A stretch of 64,000 nt of DNA from Nostoc paludosum FACHB-159 (GTDB lineage: Bacteria > Cyanobacteriota > Cyanobacteriia > Cyanobacteriales > Nostocaceae), in contig NZ_JACJTU010000023.1 of assembly GCF_014698835.1 (NCBI RefSeq), positions 62,001 through 126,000 on the forward strand, in the 5' to 3' direction. Positions 1-8,970 of the stretch are shown piece after piece (position 1 is the first letter of the stretch; each line of letters begins with the position of its first letter). Position numbers and translations under genes: made by a program. Under the pieces are notes generated by a model. That model was not told the origin of the DNA, did not search any database, and saw only the letters and a program-made list of their open reading frames with translations.

Positions 1-117
1 TCTCTACATACTTTGTCCATAACAAATTTCAGCGTAAATCTAGTTTTTTGTTAGCGCTAGTCTCGGCAAAGTACTTTACTGATAGCCCTAACGTTTAAAT
101 TTGGCGTTTTTTCAAAA

Positions 118-1416
118 CTACAGTGTCAAAGAGTGAGTATTTGTCTCAATCAATTTCGCCAAATCTTGCAAGAATGCCGCAGCATGGGCACCGTAAATAA
201 TCCGGTGGTCTGAAGTAATATTTACTTGCATTTGTTGGCGCACGGCAAATAAACCGTCGGGTGTTGCTACCACTTGCGGGCGGGATGCACCGATCGCTAA
301 AATTGAACCTTGTCCTGGTGGTAAAATCGCATCAAATTTATCTACGCCAAACATCCCTAAGTTGGACAAGGTAAAAGTACCGCTGTTATATTCTTGGGGT
401 TGTAGTTGTTTTGTTCTGGCACGCTCTACTAAAGACTTCCAATTACGGGATAGAGAATAAATATCCACCGCGTCTGCATTTTGTAGCACAGGTGTAATTA
501 ATCCGCCATCATCCATTGCCACAGCTACAGAAATGTTGATATCAGAATGATAAACAATACCTTGGTCTGAGTAGCTAGCGTTCAAAAGTGGATGTTTTTG
601 TAATGTTACCGCTACAGCTTTCGCCAGTAGCGCTGTCATTGTTACGCCTTTGGATTTAATTTGTTTATAAAGTTTGTCTAACTCATCAGTGGTAATGGTG
701 TAACCAACACGGAACACAGGCACAGATAGACTAGCTACCATGTTCCGTACTACCGCATTTTGGAAGGTAGTTAGAGGCACGATTGAACCAGGAACAGCTG
801 CCACGACTGGTGTGGGTGCGGGTGCTGGTGTCTGTGGTGTAGGAGGCGCTACTGGGGTAATTGGTGTTGGTGGGGCAGCAAGTGGAGCCGGGGCGGGTTG
901 CTTACCTTTATTAACAACTGCTTCCACATCTTCAGCAACAATGCGACCATAGGGGCCACTGCCTTGAAGTGAAGTCAAATCGACTTTGAGTTCTTTGGCT
1001 AACTTACGGGCACGAGGTGAAGCTACAAGTCTTCCTTCGCGATGGTTAGAGCCGTTTTGAGACGCCAAAGCAGGAATTCCAACGGAAGCAGCCACGGGAA
1101 CTGGTTCGGGAGAAGGACTAGGAGCAGGCGCACCGCCAGAATTGGCAAGAGATTTCGCAGTTTCGATTTCAGCTTCGGTTTCGGCAATGAAGGCGATCGC
1201 AGATCCTACCGGGGCAGTTTCACCAGCTTGCACTATGATATGGGCAAGAAACCCTTCATAAAAGGTTTCTACATCCATATCTGCCTTATCTGACTCTACA
1301 ACCACCACTGTTTCGCCTTTTTCCACTTTGTCCCCTGGCGATTTCACCCAGGAGACTATTTTGCCTTCGGTCATGGTGGAACTCAACGCCGGCATAAATA
1401 CTTCGTGAATGCTCAT
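118..1416 (-). CDS. pdhC: Pyruvate dehydrogenase E2 (dihydrolipoamide acetyltransferase)
   Basis: E2 core of the pyruvate dehydrogenase complex; it transfers the acetyl group from lipoamide to CoA. The 432 aa show the standard order. An N-terminal lipoyl domain carries the lipoylated lysine near K44 in ESDKADMDVE. A Pro/Ala-rich linker follows, then a peripheral subunit-binding domain (about 131-165, ASPRARKLAKEL...GPYGRIVAEDV), a second very Pro/Ala-rich linker, and the catalytic domain ending with the active-site stretch DHRIIYGAHAAAF. The Y after DHRII, where many E2s have D, is usual in plastid and cyanobacterial E2, so I do not read it as a defect. It stands alone here; E1 genes are not nearby. 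The start ATG at 1416 gives a lipoyl domain of normal length. High confidence. Confidence 0.95.
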   Translation of the reverse strand: MSIHEVFMPALSSTMTEGKIVSWVKSPGDKVEKGETVVVVESDKADMDVETFYEGFLAHIIVQAGETAPVGSAIAFIAETEAEIETAKSLANSGGAPAPSPSPEPVPVAASVGIPALASQNGSNHREGRLVASPRARKLAKELKVDLTSLQGSGPYGRIVAEDVEAVVNKGKQPAPAPLAAPPTPITPVAPPTPQTPAPAPTPVVAAVPGSIVPLTTFQNAVVRNMVASLSVPVFRVGYTITTDELDKLYKQIKSKGVTMTALLAKAVAVTLQKHPLLNASYSDQGIVYHSDINISVAVAMDDGGLITPVLQNADAVDIYSLSRNWKSLVERARTKQLQPQEYNSGTFTLSNLGMFGVDKFDAILPPGQGSILAIGASRPQVVATPDGLFAVRQQMQVNITSDHRIIYGAHAAAFLQDLAKLIETNTHSLTL

Positions 1417-1514
1417 AGGGTGGTTTGGGAATCAATGGTTTATGGACTTTAACAGCTTTTGTCAGATCGAATTGTATCTTGATAAAAGAATTTTGGATTG
1501 GAGATTTTGGATTT

Positions 1515-1639
1515 TGGGCATGGGGCATGGGGCATTGGGCATGGGGCACTTGTACTGAGCCTACCCCTACGGGGAAGCAAGCTACGCGTAGCGTCTCGTA
1601 GAGAAGCCGAAGTATTGGGCATTGGGCATTGGGCATGGG
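1515..1639. repeat. Composite repeat: GGGCATT-type heptamers around a palindromic cassette
   Basis: Runs of the heptamer TGGGCAT flank a core that reads CTACCCCTACGGGGAAGC, then GCTACGCGTAGC, then TCTCGTAGAGAAG; each of these pieces is palindromic. The same composite recurs at 14555-14662, 19394-19493 and 33345-33482. The gene-free stretch 1417-2011 holds only this repeat and AT-rich DNA that should contain the promoter of the gene at 2012. Heptameric STRR repeats are a known feature of heterocystous cyanobacteria. Confidence 0.8.
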
Positions 1640-2011
1640 AAAAGAGGAGGCAGAAGGCAGCACTTCGACTACGCTCAGTGACCAGGCAGAAGTTCTTTAA
1701 TGCAAGAATTTTGAATTGATTTGTCTTCCTCATCTCCCCATACCCAAATTCAGGAACCTTAATCTGATTTAAAGGTCTATACTACAGAGCTATTGTTAAA
1801 GGATAGTTAATATCTTGTTTTGGTTGTTGACTTTCAAAAACCATCAAGAGTGTCTCACAAATGAAATGAGATTGCTACAGATAAATATATTTATATTCCT
1901 CATACCACTGCTTGAGATAGAGGAGCTTCTTTAAGGTAGAGGATATGGGATGCAGTTCAATCTAGAATTCAAAATTGGTAATTAACCTGTTTGAAATTCC
2001 TGTTTACTTTT

Positions 2012-2485
2012 ATGTCGGCAAAGTTAAAATTGTTTTTGATTGTGGTACTTACCGTCTTTGCCACTGCTGCCGCTGGAGTTTTTATGACTGGACGCCAGGA
2101 ATCTCCACCGATTGTTGATAATGTCGATCGGCAACCACAGCAGGTAAGAGCGATTCACCAATCTCAGGAGGTTGTGGCAGACTCAGAGCGTTCCAGCTAT
2201 AAAACTATACCTTTAGAAAGTATTAACTCATCTCTCCAAGGTAGCGATCCTGCGACACTCGCTCTGAATGCCTTTGACGACATACCATCAGTGGGAGGAA
2301 GGCGAAAGGTAGAGGTGGCTTATCCACAACGAAATCAAGCGTTGGTGACGATTACACAAATCAAGCAGGGTAAAAATTCTGTTGATACAGTTAAATATCG
2401 AGTGGAGATGACGACCTTTGGGCGATCGCTTTTTATTAGTTCACCCCCAGTGTGGCAAATTGTTTGGGCTGGGGTGAGGAATTAG
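2012..2485 (+). CDS. Hypothetical secreted or membrane-anchored protein
   Basis: 157 aa, not recognised as a named family. Residues 5-24 form a hydrophobic signal peptide or anchor (LKLFLIVVLTVFATAAAGVF). The rest is soluble, and its C-terminal half looks like a small beta-rich domain (KVEVAYPQRNQALVTITQ, KYRVEMTTFG). It is likely exported to the periplasm or anchored in the inner membrane. I start it at ATG 2012 rather than at the in-frame TTG at 1991, because the ATG puts the hydrophobic segment at the N-terminus. It is followed by a short palindromic repeat at 2503-2563. Confidence 0.65.
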   Translation: MSAKLKLFLIVVLTVFATAAAGVFMTGRQESPPIVDNVDRQPQQVRAIHQSQEVVADSERSSYKTIPLESINSSLQGSDPATLALNAFDDIPSVGGRRKVEVAYPQRNQALVTITQIKQGKNSVDTVKYRVEMTTFGRSLFISSPPVWQIVWAGVRN

Positions 2486-2502
2486 TTAGAAGTTAGGAGT
2501 AA

Positions 2503-2563
2503 AGTAGAGACGCGATTATTCTCTTACGAGAAGCCGCTCTTCGAGCGTCTACGCGTCTGTACA
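2503..2563. repeat. Palindromic repeat cassette
   Basis: A GTAGAGACGCGATT unit with the fragments ACGAGAAGCC and GAGCGTCTACGCGTC, related to the repeat cassettes elsewhere in the window (compare 10563-10590 and 55490-55512). It lies directly downstream of the stop at 2485. Confidence 0.5.
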
Positions 2564-2625
2564 GGAGTTAAAAGTCAGGAATTGAGAATTTCAACTCATA
2601 ACTCATAACTTATAACTTTAGTTCA

Positions 2626-3075
2626 CTAAATGTCGCCGCGAATTTCTTCGACAACGCCATCGCGTAGAACAATTTCGACTTGCATTTTGCTAATCAAGTT
2701 ATCTCCGGTTTCTACTTTGAAAAAGCCTTCCATTTGGAATTGGTTGACTTCTTGATCCTGTTGGAGAAACTGCACTTGCTGGAGGTTTTGCAGCAACTGA
2801 TTTTTCTGCTCTAGGAATTCACTTTTCTTTTGATTGACTTGGAGTTGAATATTGTCAATTTGTTGGAGGGTCTGGGGGCCGGGTGGTTGCAGACTCTGTT
2901 TTTGAATTGCACTAATCGCTCTTTGTCCTTCAACGTCTAGCTGTTGCAGTTGCTGGTCAAGTTGATTAATCTGTGCTTGTAGCTGCTGTTGTACTTCCTC
3001 TTTCCAGAGGGGAGTAACAATCACTTTAACGTTGACGACGCGTTTCAACAGCAAATGAGATTTGGAGACATCCAT
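2626..3075 (-). CDS. YlqD-family protein
   Basis: 149 aa matching the YlqD family as I know it (Bacillus YlqD and cyanobacterial homologues), whose function is unknown. The N-terminus SHLLLKRVVNVKVIVTPLWKEE is followed by a long Gln-rich coiled coil (about 25-110, LQAQINQLDQQLQQLDVEG...). A C-terminal beta segment contains GDNLISKMQVEIVLRDGVVEEIRG. It lies 42 bp downstream of the acyl synthetase gene on the same strand, so the two are probably cotranscribed. Confidence 0.75.
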   Translation of the reverse strand: MDVSKSHLLLKRVVNVKVIVTPLWKEEVQQQLQAQINQLDQQLQQLDVEGQRAISAIQKQSLQPPGPQTLQQIDNIQLQVNQKKSEFLEQKNQLLQNLQQVQFLQQDQEVNQFQMEGFFKVETGDNLISKMQVEIVLRDGVVEEIRGDI

Positions 3076-3117
3076 AAATATTTCACGTTCACTCTTAATA
3101 GTTGGCGGATGGAATCA

Positions 3118-5094
3118 TCAGGCAAACATGCCGTCAATAATATCGCGATAGCGTTCCACAACGATGTGTCGTCGAACTTTCAATGTTTGTGTCATCAAGC
3201 CGTTTTCGATGGAAAACGGTTCGAGTATGAATCTGAACGGCCCGATGCGGTCATCTGGTCGATAGCCTGGACGATTCTGCACTTCACGATTTAATTCTTG
3301 GCGAAATAAATCCTGGATCATTTTACTCTCCAAGTCTATTTTTTGACCTGATGAGGAAATTTCGCGATCGCTTTGTGTATCCAGTGTCAAATTCTGAGTT
3401 GCTGCCCATTTTTCTAAGGCTTCGAGATTGGGGACAATTAAGGCTCCCAAGGTGCGCTGGTCTTGGCCTAGAAGCATAATTTGATCGATATATGGCGATC
3501 GCAAACACGCATCTTCGATGGGTTGCGGTTCGATGTTTTCGCCGTTAGTCAAGACAATGGTATCCTTAGCTCTGCCAGTTAGCACTAGGTCGTTTTGTGG
3601 TGTTAACCAACCCAAATCGCCGCTATCGAACCAACCTTCAGGGTCAATTGCTTTGGCTGTGGCTTCGGGATTTTGGTAATAGCCTTGCATAATCTGAGGC
3701 CCCCTTAACAATACCAAGCCTCGTGTTTCTGGTGGCAAAGGCGCTTTTGTCTCAGGATCTACGATTTTAGCTTCTGTTGCCGGGAGTGGTAGCCCCGATG
3801 CACCAATTAAATTCCGCCAAGGACGACGCACATGGGTAACTGGAGAAGTTTCTGTCAAGCCATAACCTTGCAAAATCTGGACACCAATAATTTCAAAGAA
3901 GTTATCGATGTGTCTGGGAAGGGCACCGCCGCCGCTAATCATCTGCTTAACTTGTCCCCCTGTGGCTTCCCGCACTTTGGCATAAACTAGTTTTTCTCCC
4001 AACTTATGCAGGGGTAACAAAGCCGCCGCGAGTATGCTAGCTGCAAATCGTTCTACGGCTGAGGCATGAAGATTATTTAAATCCAATCCCTGAGCAACTC
4101 GCCGCGCTTTAATATATTTCTCGCTGATGCCTAATAAAAATTTAATTAGGCGTTGCTTGTTGGCTGGTTGTTCGCGGAATTGTTTTTGCACTCCTTCATA
4201 AATCGATTCCCACAAACGGGGTACACCCACCATATAGTTGGGTTTAAATTCTCTCAAATCTCCTTTGACAGAGCGCAAGTTAGTATAAACTTGCGTACAA
4301 CCTTGAGATAATAGGTAATATTCAACAGTTCGTTCGTAACTGTGCCACGAAGGCAAAATACTAAGAACCATATCGCCCGGATTTGGTTGCAATACTGTGC
4401 CAAATGTTGTCACTTGGTGCATCAAGTTAGTATAAGAGAGCATCACACCTTTGGGTTTGCCGGTGGTGCCAGAGGTGTAAATTAAGGTTGCCAGAGCATC
4501 ACGATTTTGCTTGACTGGCACAAAATTATGATTTGCTCCAATTTCATTTAATTGGGCAAAATTTAGCACTTTTAAAGGTGTTTCCGTCGGTGGTGCTTCA
4601 TCTGAAAGTAAGATGACGAATTGAATTGGTAGATCGTTGAGGCGCTCTTGCAGTTTTTTAAGTGTCTTCAAATCTTCAATTACCACTGCTGTACTGCCAC
4701 TGTTGGCGATGATAAACAGCAGTTCTTCTTTTTCAGCTTGGGAGCTACGCACGGCATCAACTCCCCCAGCAGTCATGATACCTTGGTCGGCAATAAACCA
4801 CCGGGGACTGTTGTCAGCAATTAAGGAAATGCGATCGCCTAATCTGACTCCCAACGCTTGCAACCCAGCAGCAAATAGTTGTATTTTCTCTGCTAATTGA
4901 GTATAAGTAATCACTATTTCTGGTTTAGCGTGGGGGTTGTGCAAGGCAACAACATCACCAAATTCCTGAGCTGCCAAAGGCCAAATTTCTGGTAGCGATT
5001 GCACATTTGTGTAATCTACCAACTTCTTTAATGCTTGGCGTTCTCGCTCGCTGATATTAGATAAAAAAGAAGACGCGATTTGAGTTTTTGACAT
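3118..5094 (-). CDS. aas: Long-chain acyl-ACP/acyl-CoA synthetase (AMP-binding)
   Basis: 658-aa ANL-superfamily adenylate-forming enzyme. The ATP-binding P-loop YTSGTTGKPKG lies at about 206-216. Further motifs are QGYGLTETSPV and the hinge region YFDSGDLG/TGRAKDTIVLTNGENIEP. Length and motifs fit the single cyanobacterial Aas (the slr1609 type), which recycles free fatty acids by activating them as acyl-ACP. The ACP-versus-CoA assignment is inferred from that cyanobacterial family. It is upstream of ylqD on the minus strand with a 42-bp gap. The start at ATG 5094 has AAGGTG six bases upstream. Confidence 0.9.
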   Translation of the reverse strand: MSKTQIASSFLSNISERERQALKKLVDYTNVQSLPEIWPLAAQEFGDVVALHNPHAKPEIVITYTQLAEKIQLFAAGLQALGVRLGDRISLIADNSPRWFIADQGIMTAGGVDAVRSSQAEKEELLFIIANSGSTAVVIEDLKTLKKLQERLNDLPIQFVILLSDEAPPTETPLKVLNFAQLNEIGANHNFVPVKQNRDALATLIYTSGTTGKPKGVMLSYTNLMHQVTTFGTVLQPNPGDMVLSILPSWHSYERTVEYYLLSQGCTQVYTNLRSVKGDLREFKPNYMVGVPRLWESIYEGVQKQFREQPANKQRLIKFLLGISEKYIKARRVAQGLDLNNLHASAVERFAASILAAALLPLHKLGEKLVYAKVREATGGQVKQMISGGGALPRHIDNFFEIIGVQILQGYGLTETSPVTHVRRPWRNLIGASGLPLPATEAKIVDPETKAPLPPETRGLVLLRGPQIMQGYYQNPEATAKAIDPEGWFDSGDLGWLTPQNDLVLTGRAKDTIVLTNGENIEPQPIEDACLRSPYIDQIMLLGQDQRTLGALIVPNLEALEKWAATQNLTLDTQSDREISSSGQKIDLESKMIQDLFRQELNREVQNRPGYRPDDRIGPFRFILEPFSIENGLMTQTLKVRRHIVVERYRDIIDGMFA

Positions 5095-5289
5095 AACACC
5101 TTAACTAAAGATTTTCAAACGTTCGCTTTTGGAGCTATTTTGTTATTACGCTACAATAACCGTCCTCATTATCCACATTCTCTTTTGTGTATGATAATTC
5201 CAGGAATTCCAACTTTATATTTACAAAAATTTATGTTAAGATTGATTTACATAGACTGCAAGCTATAGATGGCGTTTGCAGTTAGAAAC

Positions 5290-5372
5290 AGCGATGTCTA
5301 CGATGGTCACTGAGCTTCTTGCCCTGAGCGACGCCGAAGGGTGTCGAAGTGCGGGCTACGCCTACGCCTACT
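5290..5372. repeat. Repeat cassette upstream of a microprotein gene
   Basis: Contains GCGATGTCTACGATGG, CTTGCCCTGAGCGACGCCG, AAGGGTGTCGAAGTG and GGGCTACGCCTACGCC, all of which recur elsewhere (29188-29216, 59790-59815, 56423-56444). It sits between the divergent start of aas and the small gene at 5395, within 25 bp of that gene's ribosome-binding site. The rest of the spacer 5095-5394 is AT-rich and shows nothing else I can name. Confidence 0.6.
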
Positions 5373-5394
5373 TTTCAAGGGGGATGATTACCTG

Positions 5395-5640
5395 ATGAAT
5401 TTAATAGACGTAACACTGCTAACGTTGCTCAATATTGCTGCCTGCATGGTCTTACCCAAGCTTATAGCTATGTTGACAGTAAATAGAACCAACCTGACTG
5501 AATTCTCACCGAAGAATTCAGAATTACAAACAGCGAAAGTTCAACTTACGAGTTTTCCCTATTGTACAGTTTACCCATTGACGGGTAGCCAATATTGTAA
5601 ATTTAGTCCTGATTTTTGCGATCGGTGTTCGCCGAGTTGA
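5395..5640 (+). CDS. Small membrane-type protein, paralogue of the one at 7486
   Basis: 81 aa, no known family. The first 25 residues (MNLIDVTLLTLLNIAACMVL, then PKLIA) are hydrophobic. They align with the 49-aa product at 7486 as M-x-LID-x4-TLL-x3-AC-x2-LPKL. The ribosome-binding region is also alike (GGGGG about 12 bp upstream of ATG). The C-terminal half is unrelated and holds a Cys-containing tail (TVYPLTGSQYCKFSP, DFCDRCSPS). I start at ATG 5395, because upstream of it is repeat DNA. It may be a single-pass or membrane-surface peptide; the function is unknown. Confidence 0.55.
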   Translation: MNLIDVTLLTLLNIAACMVLPKLIAMLTVNRTNLTEFSPKNSELQTAKVQLTSFPYCTVYPLTGSQYCKFSPDFCDRCSPS

Positions 5641-5700
5641 TGAACTATTTGACAGGAAAAATTTTTGGGTATTTGAAGAATAATTCTGATTTTTTATGTT

Positions 5701-6315
5701 TTAATTACTCAGAATTCCTACAAGTACCCTGAGTAATTCTTCTAAGCCTTCTGGAACGCGATAAAGCTTAGTGTCTTCTATGATATGTTTTTCCTGTCTT
5801 TGCAATATTCCAAATTTCCAATCATATCCATTTGTTACAGCCCCATATAGTATAGGATTAGGGGAATCTACCCACTGGTCTAGTGCTAGTAATTCTACTG
5901 CTAACTGATTAAATCCTCGTTTTAAATCTGATTGTTTGGCCTCAATAACTAAAAGTGAATTTTGGGAAACTAAATAATAGTCAAATGTACCTTTAAGCTG
6001 TTCGTTAACATTAACACTATACTCAATATAAAGAATAGATTGCGTTTGGTCACAAACTTCTACAAGAATAGGAGAAATTAACATTTCTCTAATAGCTATT
6101 TCTGCAACTGAATCAAAAATAGATATATTACGTTCAAGATAGCGATTTAAAAAGTCTAAATATGTTATTTCTCCTAGATAATTAGGTAGTTCTAATATCT
6201 TTTTTTCATAGCTACAATTAAAATCTGCAAGAATATCTTTGGTTGTATAAGGGAGTTCAAAATATTTGCTAAATGTATAGCTTTGCCCTGGTTGAATAAT
6301 CCGGTTACTAGTCAT
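5701..6315 (-). CDS. Hypothetical PD-(D/E)XK-nuclease-like protein
   Basis: 204 aa. The middle contains KGTFDYYLVS followed by LLVIEAKQSDLKRGFNQL, the D...ExK spacing of the PD-(D/E)XK nuclease fold, and then a Q in the helix as in many restriction-like proteins. This resembles stand-alone proteins common in filamentous cyanobacteria; the activity is not established. The start at ATG 6315 is preceded by GGGAG at good spacing. There is no methylase or helicase next to it, so a classical restriction system is not supported. Confidence 0.6.
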   Translation of the reverse strand: MTSNRIIQPGQSYTFSKYFELPYTTKDILADFNCSYEKKILELPNYLGEITYLDFLNRYLERNISIFDSVAEIAIREMLISPILVEVCDQTQSILYIEYSVNVNEQLKGTFDYYLVSQNSLLVIEAKQSDLKRGFNQLAVELLALDQWVDSPNPILYGAVTNGYDWKFGILQRQEKHIIEDTKLYRVPEGLEELLRVLVGILSN

Positions 6316-6465
6316 GCTATACTCCCTGATTTTAGTTATGATTTAACCTTGTTATATGTTCCCTGCTCTAACATTTTAGACTAATTCGTAATTCGTAATT
6401 AATAAAGTCAGGTAGGATATGGGTTTCGGGGTTTGAATCTGTTGCCAGATTTTAGAGAATTGGTA

Positions 6466-6834
6466 TTATAGGTTAAGAAATTGGCGAATACACTGAGCAG
6501 CAGTTAGCTTTTCTTCTCTGTCTGGAGTTTCCATCCAATTCAACGAAATGATTTTACTGTGTTCCAAGATTAATTCAATCTTCCAGCTATTGCCTCTGCC
6601 ATAGAATGCTTTTATTTGAATATCTTTAATCTCCTCAATAGAACACTGAATTATAACACTATCAAAAGTTTTTCTTAGTGCTTCATGCTTCACTGTCATT
6701 ATTCCTGTGGTTTTATCAAAAGTACAGGTTGTTATCCGTAGCGCGTAAAGCATAGCAAGAAACATAATTGTCAATATAAAAGCTACGATCGCTAACCCAG
6801 GAAGACTAAAAATAATCAACCAAAAAACCTGCAT
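6466..6834 (-). CDS. Hypothetical small membrane protein
   Basis: 122 aa, not recognised. The N-terminus carries one or two hydrophobic segments (QVFWLIIFSLPGLAIVAFIL, then TIMFLAMLYAL). A soluble beta-rich domain follows (TTCTFDKTTGIMTVKHEA...IEEIKDIQIKAFYGRGNSWKI), which resembles small PH-like membrane-anchored domains; that comparison is inference. I use ATG 6834 rather than the TTG at 6843. The spacer 6835-7485 contains a MITE-like repeat (7085-7231) and otherwise AT-rich DNA. Confidence 0.55.
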   Translation of the reverse strand: MQVFWLIIFSLPGLAIVAFILTIMFLAMLYALRITTCTFDKTTGIMTVKHEALRKTFDSVIIQCSIEEIKDIQIKAFYGRGNSWKIELILEHSKIISLNWMETPDREEKLTAAQCIRQFLNL

Positions 6835-7084
6835 AAATGTCAAGTTTGGCTTTCATCTTTATCGATTTTAAATTTTAGATAGCGACAGGAATAAGTAAAG
6901 GTAGATATTACCTCAACATCTTCTCTACTTGTCTTAAATTACCCAGCTATAGTGGTTCCCAATCAAATCAGGTACAAAAATTTGTATCGCAAAGCTTTGC
7001 GTCCCTAGCTTCTAACTCACTAGAACGGTAAATGCCATACCACATATATTAAAAAGATACAAAAGTCTTTTTTGTATTTGATTA

Positions 7085-7231
7085 ATACCAATTTTTTATG
7101 AAGTTGCATAGAATTCGATCCCCCCTAGCCCCCCTTATAAAGGGGGGAACCAGAAAAACATATCAAAGTCCCCCTTTTTAAGGGGGATTTAGGGGGATCT
7201 AGATATGTGCAACTTCACATTAAATTGGTAT
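7085..7231. repeat. MITE-like palindromic element with terminal inverted repeats
   Basis: The ends are inverted: ATACCAATTTTTTATGAAGT at the left and, on the opposite strand at the right, ATACCAATTTAATGTGAAGT. The interior is a second, C-rich inverted pair (CCCCCTTATAAAGGGGGG and CCCCCTTTTTAAGGGGG). No reading frame lies inside, so it would be non-autonomous. A related C-rich core occurs at 49950-50030 and a decayed one at 14205-14285. Confidence 0.75.
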
Positions 7232-7485
7232 AAGATTGTTATATTATTATTACTAGTATTTAACAAATCAAGTGCGATCGCTCTACATGTCACACAAAAT
7301 TACAGAAGTTTTTCTGCCTGGAGATATATTAAAAAACTGATAGTTACCATTAACAAAAAGATATATATAGTTAGCTTATAACTAATAAAAGAAATTCAAA
7401 ATAGCATTTTCAGTAATTGTACTGTTTTTGCTTCAAACTAGTAATTATGTTAAATACAACTTTTGCACACAGGGGAGATAACATA

Positions 7486-7635
7486 ATGAGTTTGATAGAT
7501 GGTTTATTCATGACGCTGCTTAGTACTGTTGCTTGTGTAGCCCTACCTAAGCTGCTATCTGTAATTTTCTCTGCTAAAAACGAAAAGATTGCACTATCAC
7601 CAGCTACTGTAACTTCAGAACAGTCTAACTTCTGA
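7486..7635 (+). CDS. Membrane microprotein (49 aa), paralogue of the one at 5395
   Basis: The ATG at 7486 is preceded by AGGGGAG at ideal spacing, much better than the in-frame upstream starts at 7417 and 7447. The protein is MSLIDGLFMTLLSTVACVAL then PKLLSVIF and a short polar tail. Residues 6-30 could span or lie along a membrane. The N-terminal 24 residues and the ribosome-binding region match the gene 2 kb upstream, so I treat both as real. The function is unknown. Confidence 0.6.
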   Translation: MSLIDGLFMTLLSTVACVALPKLLSVIFSAKNEKIALSPATVTSEQSNF

Positions 7636-7767
7636 AATACCCAGCGATTGATGATCTACAGATATCGCCTTGATGAGGAGAAAATTTAGTAATTGGTGCA
7701 AGGCGATGTCTGACAATCAATAAGCCATACACATTTTGTTCTGGAAAAGAATAAATTTGATTATTTA

Positions 7768-8958
7768 TTATTGATTTGTTCTTGGTGTAGTTGTTTTAGG
7801 TCTGACGATAATCAAAAATGCAAGCAAAGTCAGAACTAACATTTGCCAAGTTACCAAATTCCAGCCCCCCAAATTCCAGCAGAATAGGCCAAGGGTGGTA
7901 CCTACAGCACCACCGATAAAATAGGTAGTCATGTAAACTGTGTTGATGCGACTATTGGATTGAGCATCAAGGGTGTATATCCTGGCGAGATTGGTAACCT
8001 GCATTGCCTGTACGCCTACATCTATTAACAATACAGCAACAGCGATCGCCAGTGCAGAATTAGCAGCAATTTTAGCAATTACTAAACTTGCAATTACCAT
8101 CGATACAGCAACAGTTAAGGAACGTTGAGAGTTACCTTTATCGGCTAGTTTACCAAAAACTGGTGCCGTCAATGCAGCGGCGATCGCCACAAAACCATAT
8201 ATCCCAATTGTGTCAGATTGGAAATAAAAAGGCGCTCCGCTTAAATGGAAAGTCAGCGTCGTCCAAAATGAGCAAAATACACCAAACAATAAACCACCAA
8301 TTAAAGATGCTTCTCTTAATAATGAGAAACGTTTTAATTGGTAGAGTGTTGATTTTAATAATTCCAAATAATAACCATCAAAATCATTTTTGACATTAGG
8401 TAAATATATTTTTAGTAAAACAGTAACAATTAAAACCATTACTGCTGAAAATCCATATACATAACGCCAAGTAAACCATTCAGCAATATATCCACTAAAA
8501 ACTCTTGCACCTAAAACTCCAATCAATACCCCAGTAAAAATGTTGCCTACAGTTTGGCCTGTAGTTACTCTATCTATACTTGCTGCTAGGGGAAGAATAA
8601 CTTGGGCTGAGACTGTCGTAATTCCAATTGCTATGCTCAATATCGAAGCTTGGACGATGTTTTGTGAAAACGTCATAGCTATCAGCAAACAAAACAAACA
8701 TAGCAGTAAGCAAAGAATTAATTTTTTCTTGTTAATTTTATCGCCCAAGGGGATTAGAAAGAAAAGCCCAACACCGTAACCAACTTGCGAAAGTACAGAT
8801 ATGCTACCCGCTTCGCCTTCACTAACTCGAAAAGAAGATGCAATATCTTTGAGAATTGGCTGATTATAGTAAACATTAGCAACACAGACACCAGCTGCGA
8901 TCGCCATAATCAGTACCTGGACTTTAGTTAATCCGTTACTTGAGATTTGTGTTTCCAT
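7768..8958 (-). CDS. MFS transporter (DHA1-type exporter)
   Basis: 396 aa with about 12 hydrophobic segments, the size of a major facilitator. The first helix is followed by VANVYYNQPILKDIASSF, typical of the YgaY-like drug-efflux branch. The loop FLIPLGDKINKKK matches the family's motif A region between TM2 and TM3. The substrate cannot be deduced; efflux of small molecules by proton antiport is the family role. The start ATG at 8958 is 12 bp past the end of the Uma2 gene upstream, so 9543-7768 is probably one minus-strand transcript. Confidence 0.85.
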   Translation of the reverse strand: METQISSNGLTKVQVLIMAIAAGVCVANVYYNQPILKDIASSFRVSEGEAGSISVLSQVGYGVGLFFLIPLGDKINKKKLILCLLLCLFCLLIAMTFSQNIVQASILSIAIGITTVSAQVILPLAASIDRVTTGQTVGNIFTGVLIGVLGARVFSGYIAEWFTWRYVYGFSAVMVLIVTVLLKIYLPNVKNDFDGYYLELLKSTLYQLKRFSLLREASLIGGLLFGVFCSFWTTLTFHLSGAPFYFQSDTIGIYGFVAIAAALTAPVFGKLADKGNSQRSLTVAVSMVIASLVIAKIAANSALAIAVAVLLIDVGVQAMQVTNLARIYTLDAQSNSRINTVYMTTYFIGGAVGTTLGLFCWNLGGWNLVTWQMLVLTLLAFLIIVRPKTTTPRTNQ

Positions 8959-8970
8959 TTAATCTAAAAT

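Noticed and set aside
118-1416. Tyr in place of Asp in the E2 catalytic motif as a defect
   Set aside because: DHRxIYGA is usual for cyanobacterial and plastid E2 proteins.
5701-6315. Restriction-modification system
   Set aside because: A nuclease-like fold alone; no methylase, specificity or helicase gene nearby. The same holds for 50093-50728.
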